The position numbers and the translations under genes were made by a program. Under the pieces are notes generated by a model, which saw only the letters and a program-made list of their open reading frames with translations, was not told the DNA's origin and made no database searches. A stretch of DNA of 64,000 bases from Parashewanella sp049608225 (lineage in GTDB: Bacteria; Pseudomonadota; Gammaproteobacteria; Enterobacterales; Shewanellaceae), in contig JBMYXI010000001.1 in assembly GCA_049608225.1 (NCBI GenBank), positions 62,001 through 126,000 on the forward strand, given 5' to 3'. Below are positions 18,020-27,667 of this stretch, piece after piece (the stretch's first letter is position 1; each line of letters opens with the position of its first letter).

Positions 18020-19561
18020 TTAAACAGCTTGCTGGCTGCGCTGTAAATTTAACAGCCACTTGCCATAAAGATAAATACCTACCGCAGAAATACTACCAAT
18101 CGCAGCGATAATGTACCAAGCCATGCCGATATTATGAGTTTCATATAAATAACGTGTTAAAGACTCAGGACTTTCACCTGTAAAACTCACCAGTCTCATA
18201 AAAGCTTCACCTTGCGGTATGGCTTCCATATCCACTACTTTCATACCACGCTCAACTAGCAACTCACGTGCAAATAGTTCTTTCGATGCATACCACTCAT
18301 AAATTTTCGGTCCAAAGTAACCTTCAAGCCCCCAGCCGATCCCTTGTGGCAACATCACAAATCCAAGGTACATTGCTTTTTTACCTTCTGGCGCAATGTT
18401 ACCCATAAATTCGTTTTTCTTTGGGCTAATCATCATTTCACCCAATGAAAACATCGCAATCGCAATCACCATCATCCATGCGGCATCAAATGCGCCAATA
18501 AAGAGAAACGCGAGAATACTCAATAAACAACCCGCAAGCATCGCATTGGTAACACGGTACTTAGCAGTTAATGCTGCCACCAAAAAGCAACTGGTCATGA
18601 TCATGCCGGCATTCAGGTTAAGCATGCCTTCGGGTAAAACTTTGGTGCCTTCATTGTTCATACCAAGAATAAACTGAATCGCGCCATTGCTGGTACCACC
18701 TTCACCAAACAAGCTAGTAACAATAACACTGGTATCAACCCATTCAGCAATATGAATAGGTAATACATCAAATAATGCATTAAACAAAAACCAAAAAGCA
18801 GAAAATACCAACATGTAATAAATCACAATCGGTTTTTTCAATTCACGCCATGCATCTTTCCACAGCACTTCTTGCTTAATTTCACCGCTTTTAACTTGTG
18901 CCATTCGCGCTTGACGCTCTTCTTTACCCGGCTCTTTATAAGCTAACAATAACAAGAAGTTGATCGATATAATTGCAGCACACGCAAAGAACACATTTTC
19001 CCATGCCAACTGACGCATATGCGCAGCCACCAATGGTCCCATAAAACCACCAATGTTGACGACTTGATAGAATATTCCCCACGCCATTGAGGTGTTATTA
19101 CGGTTAGTAGAAAGCACCAAGGTGCCCTGAATTCCGGGTTTGAATATCCCTGTCCCCGCAGCCAATAACATGGCACCGATTAGAAAGCCCCAAAATGAGG
19201 GAAAAAAGGCCATGACTAAATAGCCAAAGATCTTAATCACTGTTGAAGCAAAAATGGTTTCTTTATAGCCGACACGATCAGATATTCCACCAGTAAATAC
19301 CGGAATAAAAGTTTGCATGATCGCCCACAGGGAAATAATGATACCGTAATCACCAAGGCTAATCCCCAACCCACCTTGTGACTCTGGTGCTTTAGCGTAT
19401 AAACCCGCACTGGCTTTAACACCGTAATAAGCAACACGTTCAATCAGTTCCATACCACCAACAAGCCAAAATACATAGCTCAAACTGGCAATAGAGGCCC
19501 ACATCCCAAGTTGTTTTACTTCGCGCAAATCATTAGCTGCACTCGGACTGTTATCGCTCAT
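18020..19561 (-). CDS. POT-family (proton-dependent oligopeptide) MFS transporter
   Basis: Protein of 513 aa, with about 12-14 membrane segments. ELIERVAYYGVKA in the first helix corresponds to the E-R-x-x-Y-Y-G proton-coupling motif of POT transporters, and GGISDRVGYKETIF is the loop 2-3 MFS signature. A hydrophilic insert (residues ~215-235) divides the halves. It probably imports di- or tripeptides with protons across the inner membrane; a more general MFS role cannot be excluded. Monocistronic, with its own terminator. Confidence 0.8.
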   Translation of the reverse strand: MSDNSPSAANDLREVKQLGMWASIASLSYVFWLVGGMELIERVAYYGVKASAGLYAKAPESQGGLGISLGDYGIIISLWAIMQTFIPVFTGGISDRVGYKETIFASTVIKIFGYLVMAFFPSFWGFLIGAMLLAAGTGIFKPGIQGTLVLSTNRNNTSMAWGIFYQVVNIGGFMGPLVAAHMRQLAWENVFFACAAIISINFLLLLAYKEPGKEERQARMAQVKSGEIKQEVLWKDAWRELKKPIVIYYMLVFSAFWFLFNALFDVLPIHIAEWVDTSVIVTSLFGEGGTSNGAIQFILGMNNEGTKVLPEGMLNLNAGMIMTSCFLVAALTAKYRVTNAMLAGCLLSILAFLFIGAFDAAWMMVIAIAMFSLGEMMISPKKNEFMGNIAPEGKKAMYLGFVMLPQGIGWGLEGYFGPKIYEWYASKELFARELLVERGMKVVDMEAIPQGEAFMRLVSFTGESPESLTRYLYETHNIGMAWYIIAAIGSISAVGIYLYGKWLLNLQRSQQAV

Positions 19562-19632
19562 GTCCTACCTTCTTATAATTATAAATTTGAAACACTGTAC
19601 CTAATTCCTACAAAAAAACCAGATCTGCGCAA

Positions 19633-19671
19633 TATTTAACCTAAATGTTTAACCTAAATATTTAACCGCAA
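19633..19671. repeat. Three tandem 13-bp repeats overlapping a stop codon
   Basis: TATTTAACCTAAA, TGTTTAACCTAAA and TATTTAACCGCAA follow each other without gaps. The last copy contains the stop codon of the SEC-C gene (19662-19664), so the array looks like slippage duplication of that gene end. Confidence 0.75.
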
Positions 19672-19997
19672 CATTTTTTATATTTGATACCACTGCCGCA
19701 ACTGCATGGATCATTTCTATTTGGCTTGTTTGCAACAGTTGTGGATTTAGGTTTATTAAGTAAGCTCTTTAATTGGCTGATGTTTTCATCTGCTGATGCG
19801 TCGATAATGATGTTGGCGATAAAATTATGCTGTTCAACTAATGCCTGAACTTCCTTTTTACGTTGCTCAGTTGTTACCGTCAATGATAAAGGTGATGCAG
19901 CAGTACCTAACTTAACCACTCGATTGACGTTATAACCACTTTGTCCGTAAGAAGGTTTTGGCGTTTGGCGACCTTTAAAGAAAAACTTATCAGACAT
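19662..19997 (-). CDS. SEC-C metal-binding motif protein (PBPRA1643 type)
   Basis: Protein of 111 aa. The C terminus NRNDPCSCGSGIKYKKCCG is a SEC-C zinc motif as found at the end of SecA. The N terminus FFKGRQTPKPSYGQSGYN is characteristic of a small family of stand-alone proteins in Vibrio, Photobacterium and Shewanella relatives. Function is unknown; the motif usually contacts ribosomes or SecB-type partners. It stands alone between two transporter genes. Confidence 0.85.
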   Translation of the reverse strand: MSDKFFFKGRQTPKPSYGQSGYNVNRVVKLGTAASPLSLTVTTEQRKKEVQALVEQHNFIANIIIDASADENISQLKSLLNKPKSTTVANKPNRNDPCSCGSGIKYKKCCG

Positions 19998-20075
19998 CTT
20001 GCACTCATTAATGACAAAAATTGGCGCTGAGCTTACCGTTATTTACAGAAATTACAACGACAAAAAGTATCATTA

Positions 20076-20942
20076 TTATCGATATTTGTTGATGACAATG
20101 ACTATTATGGCTGGAAGATTCATTACTATTCCGTAAGTTAACGGAATTAACGCCAACTCAGGCTTTGCCAGCACGCTGGTCGCAATGAACATACCTGTCG
20201 CCGCATTTTGTATGCCTGTTTCTACCATTAATGTCCGCTGACTAGCTATCGTGAGTCCTGCTTGTTTGCTGACAAACCAAGCGCTCAGCATAGCAAGGCT
20301 GCAAATACTTAAACTCATCACAATGACTAACACACCTGACTTAAGCATGTCCTCCCAAAAGCGCCACAACATAAACAGCACTAACATAAAAAACAAACCA
20401 TAAGCTAAGCGTTGAATTTTGCCTTGATGCTTTTTAATTTGCAGTGGCATCTTTGCTTTTAACACCATGCCTAAAATAACCGGTAGCACTGTTATCAAGA
20501 GTAATTTGGTGACGGTAGGAATAACAGGGATCATAATGTCATCAACCGAATGCTGCCATAAGTTGAGTTGCCAACTTAAGCTAATCGGCAACACCAATGG
20601 CATTAACATACTGATGACAGCAGTAAGACTGATTGAAAGTGCGGCATTTCCACCTGCAAGGTGCGCAATCGCATTCGATGTCGCTCCCCCGGGACAGGCA
20701 GCCAAGACAATAAAACCAGCGGCAACCAAACTCGGCAAGGTAAACGACAAATTAACAATGCCAACATTCAGCCAAACTACAAGGGGTAATAACAACAATT
20801 GCAATGACAGGCCAATGACAAAAGCTTTGGGTTTTTCGATAATTTGCCTAAAATCATCAAGTCGTAAGTTTAAACCTAACGTCAGCATCATCAAGGCTAG
20901 AGAGAGAGGTAATACCAATTTGGCAATTAAAGAAAATTCCAT
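20076..20942 (-). CDS. Bile acid:sodium symporter (BASS) family transporter
   Basis: Protein of 288 aa with eight to ten hydrophobic segments. The BASS core AACPGGATSNAIAHLAGGN (about 80-100) contains the sodium-site crossover region, and ETGIQNAATGMFI is the second signature. It imports an organic anion with sodium; the substrate is not predictable. It is divergent from the L-domain gene at 21179, sharing a ~235-bp AT-rich region. Confidence 0.85.
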   Translation of the reverse strand: MEFSLIAKLVLPLSLALMMLTLGLNLRLDDFRQIIEKPKAFVIGLSLQLLLLPLVVWLNVGIVNLSFTLPSLVAAGFIVLAACPGGATSNAIAHLAGGNAALSISLTAVISMLMPLVLPISLSWQLNLWQHSVDDIMIPVIPTVTKLLLITVLPVILGMVLKAKMPLQIKKHQGKIQRLAYGLFFMLVLFMLWRFWEDMLKSGVLVIVMSLSICSLAMLSAWFVSKQAGLTIASQRTLMVETGIQNAATGMFIATSVLAKPELALIPLTYGIVMNLPAIIVIVINKYR

Positions 20943-21130
20943 TTATTCACAACATAAAACAACTAATTAATACAATTAAACTTTTATACCATAAGATTTA
21001 CCGCTCTTTTATTGTTCTTGTCACAAATTAAGCTTCATATTCGATTTTATGTAGCATATAGCTAAGAAATCTATCACATCAGATTGCTTTAAGGCACACT
21101 CATGAACAACAGTATTCAGTTATGCTATAT

Positions 21131-21157
21131 CAAGGAAAAGTGTTTTCATTTTCCTTG
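21131..21157 (+). promoter_or_regulatory. Leader hairpin before the L-domain gene
   Basis: CAAGGAAAA and TTTTCCTTG form a perfect 9-bp stem with a 9-nt loop, 7 to 22 bp before the two possible starts (21164, 21179). The left arm contains an AAGGA that would be a ribosome site if unpaired, so the hairpin may control translation. Confidence 0.35.
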
Positions 21158-21178
21158 AGTTTAATGACGGTAACTCTC

Positions 21179-22177
21179 ATGAAATATTTCGCATTCTTTA
21201 TTTACCTTTGCTCTATCTATGTTTCCTATGCTTCAGCTTTCACGTTACACCAACAAAACAACTTTGATCAAACTTCAGCCTTCAGCATTTGTGGTAAACC
21301 AGAGCAAAAGCTATTTATGTATAGCCAAGCAGATGTTGATAATTTCAAGCATCAATTTGCAGGCTGCAAGCACTTTTTAGGAGCAATCAACATAGACAGT
21401 GCTGATATTGATAACTTAGATGGCTTATCGAATTTAGAATCAATTTTTTGGTATTTATCAATAGTAGATACTGTAGATTTAAAATCCTTAACGGATCTCA
21501 AACACCTACGCAGCGTTGATACATTGGATATCGAAGCCAACCAAGGGATACGCGACTTACGAGGGCTAGAAAAGCTAACTCATTTTAACAACTTATTGTT
21601 AGTCAAGAATACGAATTTAAAAGATATAAATTCATTAACTGCCCATAATGTCGCTAGTTTTATCTTTATTTCAGAAAACCCTCAAATACGGAATGCGGTA
21701 AGTGCCTCATATGCTTTAAGCAAAACCTCAGCGTGGCTTTACCAATTAGTGGACAACCCAAAATTAAAGGCGATTGGCCCTTTCTCGACTAATAAAGGTG
21801 AAATCAATGGCGAAATCGATTTAGACACTAATCTCAATGTTGAGAACTATGAATTTTTAAATAAGATTAAGAAGATTAATGGTCGCTTAGGACTATTTAA
21901 TATGAAAGGGTTAACTTCGTTGAAAAGTTTTAATAACCTCAAGGATATAACAGGAAGATTGACGATCGATAATCTGTCTAACCTCACTAACTTAGATGGG
22001 CTGAAAAATCTAAATCCAAATTTTTCAGGGCAATTATACTTCTATGATAATGCCCAGCTTGTTGATTGCACTGCAATTTGCCCTTTAATGGCAAACAAAG
22101 ATCATATTATATTTGTTAACAACAATGAAAAATGCGTTGAATCATTGAATAAATGCAGTCAAGTGAGCTCAAAATAA
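21179..22177 (+). CDS. Secreted leucine-rich receptor L-domain-like protein
   Basis: Protein of 332 aa with a signal peptide (YFAFFIYLCSIYVSYASA). The mature part is built from irregular repeats of the type L-x-x-L-x-x-L-x-x-I (DNLDGLSNLESI, SLTDLKHLRSVDTL, RDLRGLEKLTHFN, LKSFNNLKDITGRL). This matches Recep_L_domain solenoids, known from receptor ectodomains and some marine bacterial surface proteins. Cysteines near both ends could cap the solenoid. Starts at 21164 or 21122 are possible; 21179 gives the cleanest signal peptide. Exported, role unknown; adhesion or ligand binding is an inference. Confidence 0.65.
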   Translation: MKYFAFFIYLCSIYVSYASAFTLHQQNNFDQTSAFSICGKPEQKLFMYSQADVDNFKHQFAGCKHFLGAINIDSADIDNLDGLSNLESIFWYLSIVDTVDLKSLTDLKHLRSVDTLDIEANQGIRDLRGLEKLTHFNNLLLVKNTNLKDINSLTAHNVASFIFISENPQIRNAVSASYALSKTSAWLYQLVDNPKLKAIGPFSTNKGEINGEIDLDTNLNVENYEFLNKIKKINGRLGLFNMKGLTSLKSFNNLKDITGRLTIDNLSNLTNLDGLKNLNPNFSGQLYFYDNAQLVDCTAICPLMANKDHIIFVNNNEKCVESLNKCSQVSSK

Positions 22178-22225
22178 TATTTCAAATACCTTCAATTGTC
22201 ATTTCAATCAACTATATTCGGCGAA

Positions 22226-24166
22226 CTATTTACGCTTCTCAGAAAGTGAAATAATTAACTCTTCGACAGCTTCAGGATCTCGCTCTATTGTAGCGTGATG
22301 AAAAACAAGGTGAATATTATCCATCAAATAATTTACCACCGCAGAATCTCTTCTAACTCCGCATGTCAGTAACCTGACTCTTTCAACTTGACTCAAAATA
22401 ATGCGCTCTTTCCACCAAAATAATAAAGCTAATGCAACTTCTTTGGGCAATCTATCAGTATCTTTAAAAGAAGCTGGAGTAAAATCTAACGTTAATTCAT
22501 CACTGATTTCCTTTTTCGTTAAGGTTGGCAACTCCCTATATGCGTTCACAACGATAGCTCTGTCAATTGCCGCTGTTGCTTCATCATATAATTTGCTTGT
22601 AATAAATGCTTGTACTGCGGAGTGAAAAAACTCTGCCCATGGTTTATCAAAAGTTTGAACCATATTTTTAAGCAATGGAGGAAAAGATGGATATAATTCA
22701 TACAACACTTTCACCGCTTTCATCGATGACATCACTTCTTCTTTACCACCCAATGCCATTAATTGGGTCAAATGTTTCACCACTAAACCACAATACTTCC
22801 AATCTGCTCGCGCCGCTCTTGCATAAGCAACAACTAACGCATTTAACCGATCACCTTTTTCATTTCCAGAAGCGGGTTCATAGCAAGGTGTTGGCAGAAC
22901 ATCCATTATCTCTGGTTCAAAAAGCGCATAATTACCCGCCATTGTGACGAACGCAGACAAAGTGATTTCGTCATAATTACAGTGTTGAAATATTTGCCCT
23001 GCAAAGATAGCCAAGTCTCTAGCAAAAGCTTCTCGGCTTTGCTTTATAGAACTTTTAATGCTTTCAGATCTAATAGTATTGATTGACTCGGTTGAATCAT
23101 AAAAACTGTATTTAATTGCCTCTCCAAGTATGTGAAACATGGAAGTGAACATCTTTCTGTCGGCACATAAGTTTTGATCGATTTCCTCCCACAAAGGCAA
23201 CAGATCCATCACAATTTCAGGATCCGTCCTAATCGCTTGCTCATAAGCTTTTATTGCCTCTAAAAACACAACCGAAAACTCATCCACATGCACGTTCTTC
23301 ATGGCACTTATTAATGCAGGTCGAAGGCGACCATTAAAATTGCCGCCATAGTGCAAACCTGTTTCTAATAGTTTGAAATACCAAAAGTACACTGAATGGC
23401 TCGGTGACACACAACGTTTAAACAATAAATGCCCTTGCTTAAACCAACGGGGATCTTTAGCAACTGAGCGCTGAAAGATTTCAATGGCTTTACTACAAAA
23501 ACAACCGTCAAGTTTAATACCATGTTCTATTAATTCTTGGCTTATTACGTGCGTAATTCGAGGATAATGTGTTTTAGATATACTTGACGTTGCCATTTTA
23601 AGTACATCTAATTGAGTACAGGTTTTGCCCCTAAACTTCTTTAATACGCCAGTTATTCCGATCCTAGGAGGGAAGTGTTTATCATCTACCCACCCATCAT
23701 GAATCATTTCAATGTAAGTCATGGCTCGCAAATCATGTGAATTGAGATCAGAGACAAAGCGAAAATGCGTTCTTTTCGTAATGGCTTTTTGGAGCTGTGA
23801 AAGTCTACGCTGAGTTCGATCGTTATCGCTTCTGCCAATTTTATCCGCATACATTTTCTGGATAACACTTCTTTGTTGCTCTGGCGATAATTTACGAATG
23901 TCATTATGAGAATAGATTCTTCTCAAATACTTAGGCCTCTCCTTACTTATTTGCTCAAATCGAGCAATCAGAAACTCATCTGAGCGCATTTTGCCAATAT
24001 GAAATCTGCGCTCTGACGGAGATGTCGTCATTCTCTTTAAGTCGAACACAGCTTTTATTGAACACTGCTTTTTTGATGTACTGTTTGCGCGGTGAGGATG
24101 AACCTCATTCTTTCGGGTTGCATCGAAGTTGGCAGGGCGACTAATCGGAGGAACAGCTTGAGTCAT
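22226..24166 (-). CDS. Large orphan helical-repeat protein, PPR/TPR-like, effector-like N terminus
   Basis: No family recognised with confidence. Protein of 646 aa, nearly all alpha-helical by composition. Several segments fit a PPR-like helix pattern with a Gly after the first helix: YIEMIHDGWVDDKHFPP, ISQELIEHGIKLDGCF, FKLLETGLHYGG, and later TPR-like stretches (AIKAYEQAIRTDPEIV, LYDEATAAIDRAIVV). The first ~45 residues are polar and Pro/Ser/Asn-rich with no signal peptide. PPR arrays are common in organelle RNA factors and rare in bacteria, where some are translocated effectors. Divergent from the 94-aa orphan at 24475. RNA binding or host targeting is inference only. Confidence 0.6.
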   Translation of the reverse strand: MTQAVPPISRPANFDATRKNEVHPHRANSTSKKQCSIKAVFDLKRMTTSPSERRFHIGKMRSDEFLIARFEQISKERPKYLRRIYSHNDIRKLSPEQQRSVIQKMYADKIGRSDNDRTQRRLSQLQKAITKRTHFRFVSDLNSHDLRAMTYIEMIHDGWVDDKHFPPRIGITGVLKKFRGKTCTQLDVLKMATSSISKTHYPRITHVISQELIEHGIKLDGCFCSKAIEIFQRSVAKDPRWFKQGHLLFKRCVSPSHSVYFWYFKLLETGLHYGGNFNGRLRPALISAMKNVHVDEFSVVFLEAIKAYEQAIRTDPEIVMDLLPLWEEIDQNLCADRKMFTSMFHILGEAIKYSFYDSTESINTIRSESIKSSIKQSREAFARDLAIFAGQIFQHCNYDEITLSAFVTMAGNYALFEPEIMDVLPTPCYEPASGNEKGDRLNALVVAYARAARADWKYCGLVVKHLTQLMALGGKEEVMSSMKAVKVLYELYPSFPPLLKNMVQTFDKPWAEFFHSAVQAFITSKLYDEATAAIDRAIVVNAYRELPTLTKKEISDELTLDFTPASFKDTDRLPKEVALALLFWWKERIILSQVERVRLLTCGVRRDSAVVNYLMDNIHLVFHHATIERDPEAVEELIISLSEKRK

Positions 24167-24474
24167 AGAAAATTACAGTGCACTTTAGATAAACCAGTAG
24201 ACTCTAGCGCTTACTTAGCATTACAACAAGATATACAGCGGCAACATTCAGCTTAAATTAAGTTATAAATTTCAAATAATTAAAGAGAAATTATTGCATA
24301 TATAAATTGACGATGTATCAAGGCTCACTTATCGTTGACAACAATAATGTAATATCGCGATTAAAACCTAACCAGCTCACATTCTCGCTCACCTACCATA
24401 GAACTAATCAATCTAAAGACTTTCTTTGAAAAGCGCTACGATTCACTTAATTATCGAGTATAAAGAAAAATATT
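24167..24474. other. AT-rich divergent intergenic region
   Basis: This 308-bp gap separates two divergent orphan genes and must carry both promoters. It is AT-rich with TATAA-like words but no convincing -35/-10 pair, no hairpin and no repeat. Confidence 0.4.
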
Positions 24475-24759
24475 ATGGCATTAGCTGCACTATCAACAAG
24501 AGTTCTTCCCGTATCGTTCAGAGCGATTTCTACCAGCTCAACAGCCATCAGCCAGATGGCGGAATTAAGACAACATTTAACATTAAAAGGAACTGAACGG
24601 GAAAATTTATGGTTTCTAAAGCAAGATGCTGAAATAATAAAAGCCAGTAAACTTAAAAATTTCTATTCAGAATTAAATTTACGGGCACACGACCCTATCA
24701 AAGAGAAAGACCCTTACCTTTACCATGTCACCTTATTAAACTTTCTAGGTAGTCGTTAA
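24475..24759 (+). CDS. Small orphan protein, effector-like N terminus
   Basis: Not recognised. Protein of 94 aa: a Ser/Thr/Ala-rich N terminus beginning MALAALSTRVLPVSF, then a charged helical body (AELRQHLTLKGTERENLWFLKQDAEII with breaks) and a Tyr/Leu-rich end. No signal peptide, membrane segment or cysteine. Its first residues resemble those of the orphan at 45021-46226 (MALSVRTPLVRLP). The ribosome site (AAAGAAAAATATT before the ATG) is weak. Coding status is supported mainly by frame length and composition. The following gap up to 25019 has no gene. Confidence 0.45.
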   Translation: MALAALSTRVLPVSFRAISTSSTAISQMAELRQHLTLKGTERENLWFLKQDAEIIKASKLKNFYSELNLRAHDPIKEKDPYLYHVTLLNFLGSR

Positions 24760-25019
24760 TTTTATTTTGTAGGCAACGACCTCCTCCATCTATTCTCAAT
24801 GATGTCGTACTTATCCTTAATGATGACTGCCGACTTTTTCCACAAATGGACTTCCATAACAAACTCAAAAAAAGTAAGCAAATGTTCCGATATATACTAG
24901 AGGGGGTTCCCAATTAGATTTTTGATTGACCGACATACAAAGCTGTCGTTCTTGCATTGGCTGCGGTTAATTTTTTAGTTTACACAAAAAGAAACGCAGC
25001 CTACGGATTACGTCCCTTT

Positions 25020-25574
25020 CTAAATAACAAAGCCAATAATAATGGTCACTAAACCAACTAGCATCGCGATCAGTGATTTCCTTTTATACTTTGGACTATT
25101 CAAACCTAGGATCACACCACTCAACAAACTGAACAACAGCCCCAAACTTAAAATTATCCCTAGCACGACAAAAAATAAGCCTGCATGACCTTTATGGATG
25201 ATAATTAATTGTTGTAACAAACCGTGCTTGTATACTTGCAAGGTGACTTGCCCATCAGCATCTGCTGGCTTCAATGTAATCTCTTGAACGAGCCCATACC
25301 AATTATGATTACCACGACTTGTGTAATACATTTCTGGTAAGTCGCCGTGTTGCTTAGCATCGTAAATTTGACCAATAAAATCGTAGGCTTCTTGTTCATT
25401 TTGCGGCCAAGCTAAAACTGTTTCAACGGGGTATTCATCTTGGCTTTTATAATCCCCATGAATGTCGAGTAAATACAATAAGCCTGTAATGGTATATAGG
25501 AAAATTAACGGTAAGAAAAAACAGGCAATGTAAATGTGCCACTTATGCCAAAATTTGCGAAGTCTTGGTTTCAT
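25020..25574 (-). CDS. PepSY-associated membrane protein
   Basis: Protein of 184 aa. N-terminal helix after basic residues (RKFWHKWHIYIACFFLPLIFLYTITGLLY), a periplasmic PepSY-like segment (about 45-125) with EQEAYDFIGQIYDAK, then HKGHAGLFFVVLGIILSLG and a second C-terminal helix. Such proteins accompany TonB-dependent iron or metal uptake systems as inner-membrane reductase-like partners. It is the last gene of the run TonB receptor, response regulator, histidine kinase, PepSY protein. Confidence 0.8.
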   Translation of the reverse strand: MKPRLRKFWHKWHIYIACFFLPLIFLYTITGLLYLLDIHGDYKSQDEYPVETVLAWPQNEQEAYDFIGQIYDAKQHGDLPEMYYTSRGNHNWYGLVQEITLKPADADGQVTLQVYKHGLLQQLIIIHKGHAGLFFVVLGIILSLGLLFSLLSGVILGLNSPKYKRKSLIAMLVGLVTIIIGFVI

Positions 25575-25636
25575 GCTCTTTATTCACTCTTGTTGGTTTT
25601 AGTTTTATTAGTTATTGGTTTTAGAAGCTTTTATGC

Positions 25637-26977
25637 TCATTCATTTCTTTTAATGGGAAATGTCATTTCAATACATAAACCACTCGGCTTTCTATTTTTG
25701 GCAACGACAGAACCTCCCATTGCCTGACATTGACGCTGAACTAAAGTCAGTCCGAGTCCATGACCGCCAGAGTCTCTAGCTCTCGACGCTTCAACTCTAA
25801 AAAACGGGGTAAACAATTTCTGTAAACAGTCTTCAGGAACCCCCTGACCTTGATCACAAATCATCATTTTCAAATTTCCATTCAACTCTTCCACACTAAA
25901 GTAAATGGTCGAGTTAATTGGACTGTATTTCATTGCATTACGTAAGATATTTTCAATCGCTTGACCTAACGCTCGGTGATCACTTTGAGGAAAAATGCAG
26001 ACTTTAGGAAGTGTTAATAAAATCTCATTATTTGGAAATTCAAACTTTGCATCTTCTACAATGCTATCGATCAGCGCCAATACATCGACATCTTCCGATT
26101 TTAGCACTGGCTTTTCATTATCAAACCAAGCCAGAGTCAGTGCGTCTTCCACTAAGCCGTTAATCGCATCTACCTCTTTCTCAACGCGAGAAATCACTTG
26201 TTGTTGATCACCTGATTCCATGACCAGTTTTAAACGCGTGATCGGTGTTTTTAGCTCATGAGAAATGGCTTGAATAAGCTGTCTTTGGCTACTGATCAAC
26301 TCTCCGATACGATCTGCCATCTGGTCAAAATTATTGGCAAGTTCGGATAATTCATCTTGGGTTCTTCTTTGGCTTGAAGTCGAACGCACTTGATAATCGC
26401 CACTTGCAAATGCTTTGGTCATCTTAATCAGCTCTTGAACTGGAATATTAATATGACGATAAATGAGATAACTCAGAAGCCCAGTGATCAAGATGGGTAG
26501 CAGAATGAGCATAAGGTATTCCACATGCAAAAAGTACTCACCGGGTCTCATTCTATCGGGCAATTGAATGAGGAAATGGTAATTTTGATGTGGTAAAGGA
26601 ATATCCATCACAGGGTTGGTTTCATGGGATAAGTGTATTGGCCATTTAACATCACGACCTAAATGAAGCCGTGTTTCATCAAAAACTCTTGCTGAAAATT
26701 GGCCACCAATCCACGTTTGATCAAGCTTTACCACCGCTGCCCAAGTATTCTCTTGTTTACGTAACCTTGAAATCCAAGAAGCTAATCCCTCAACATCCTT
26801 ACTTGCAATAAGTTGAGAAGCCTGTTCAGCATAACGGGTTAGTTGTTGCTGATGCTCAGGTAAAATGTAACTAAAGGTATTTTCAGTTTCTTCTATAAGA
26901 TATTTAAACCCTGATACCAGCACAACACTGCAACAAGCAATACTCAAGAATAGAGTCCAAAATAGCCTCTTTTTCAT
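25637..26977 (-). CDS. Sensor histidine kinase
   Basis: Protein of 446 aa. Two membrane helices (about 5-22 and 152-172) flank a periplasmic sensor domain; then HAMP, dimerisation box SHELKTPITRL (phosphorylated His), N box ENILRNAMKYSP, and ATP lid motifs DQGQGVPE, FTPFFR and GHGLGLTL. All catalytic motifs are intact. It overlaps the response regulator by 4 bp (ATGA), so the pair is co-translated. Position beside a TonB receptor and a PepSY protein suggests a metal or siderophore signal. Confidence 0.93.
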   Translation of the reverse strand: MKKRLFWTLFLSIACCSVVLVSGFKYLIEETENTFSYILPEHQQQLTRYAEQASQLIASKDVEGLASWISRLRKQENTWAAVVKLDQTWIGGQFSARVFDETRLHLGRDVKWPIHLSHETNPVMDIPLPHQNYHFLIQLPDRMRPGEYFLHVEYLMLILLPILITGLLSYLIYRHINIPVQELIKMTKAFASGDYQVRSTSSQRRTQDELSELANNFDQMADRIGELISSQRQLIQAISHELKTPITRLKLVMESGDQQQVISRVEKEVDAINGLVEDALTLAWFDNEKPVLKSEDVDVLALIDSIVEDAKFEFPNNEILLTLPKVCIFPQSDHRALGQAIENILRNAMKYSPINSTIYFSVEELNGNLKMMICDQGQGVPEDCLQKLFTPFFRVEASRARDSGGHGLGLTLVQRQCQAMGGSVVAKNRKPSGLCIEMTFPIKRNE

Positions 26978-27654
26978 GAAATCCCCTCTAACTCAGTATT
27001 GCATCGATAGCCTTGTCCATGCACTGTTTGGATCACATTCATCTCAACGCCTTGAGCTTGAAGTTTTTTCCTGATTTTACTGATGTGCATATCGAGCGTT
27101 CTATCATAACGACTGTATTCTTTATGAAGAATGGTTTGGTACAAAAAAGGTTTTGAAAGGGTCACACCAGCTTGTTTCATTAAGCTTTTGAGGATCAAAC
27201 TTTCAATCAAGGTAAAGCTGATCTCTCTATTTAATATCTTGACGATATGATTCGAGTTTCTTCTACATTCAATCACTTTTTGGGTGCGAGATTGCTGAGT
27301 TCGCCTTAAAATAGCTTCAATGCGCAACTCTAATTCTGACATATTGAAAGGTTTACAAAGGTAATCATCAGCGCCTGTTCTAAAACCTTGAATTCGATCT
27401 TGCTCACCGCCCAATGCGCTCAAAATCAACACGGGTGTACTGCTATTTTCTCTTACCTTATCAAGTATTTGCCAACCACTTTCATTGGGTAACATAATAT
27501 CGAGTAGAATAAGATCATAATGATCTTTTTGAGCTTCATAAAGCCCTCCGAGGCCATCATGAATTGAAGTGACTTGATAATTCGATCTTGTTAAATGATC
27601 ACTGACTAATTGGTTTACCAATTCATCATCTTCAATAATCAGAACCTTTGTCAT
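26974..27654 (-). CDS. OmpR/PhoB-type response regulator
   Basis: Protein of 226 aa. Receiver domain with acidic pocket EDDE, phospho-acceptor Asp in LILLDIMLPNESGW (about residue 52) and Lys in CKPFNMSELE; winged-helix DNA-binding domain from about 130 with SRYDRTLDMHISKIRKKL and VHGQGYRC. Cytoplasmic transcription factor paired with the overlapping kinase. A terminator precedes it, so it is probably transcribed partly by readthrough or from a promoter inside 27655-27667. Confidence 0.93.
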   Translation of the reverse strand: MTKVLIIEDDELVNQLVSDHLTRSNYQVTSIHDGLGGLYEAQKDHYDLILLDIMLPNESGWQILDKVRENSSTPVLILSALGGEQDRIQGFRTGADDYLCKPFNMSELELRIEAILRRTQQSRTQKVIECRRNSNHIVKILNREISFTLIESLILKSLMKQAGVTLSKPFLYQTILHKEYSRYDRTLDMHISKIRKKLQAQGVEMNVIQTVHGQGYRCNTELEGIS

Positions 27655-27667
27655 TATTCGCTACCAA

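Noticed and set aside
24960..25010. GGCTGCG...CGCAGCC stem downstream of the 94-aa orphan
   Set aside because: The loop is over 25 nt and no T-run follows; a chance inverted repeat is likely.
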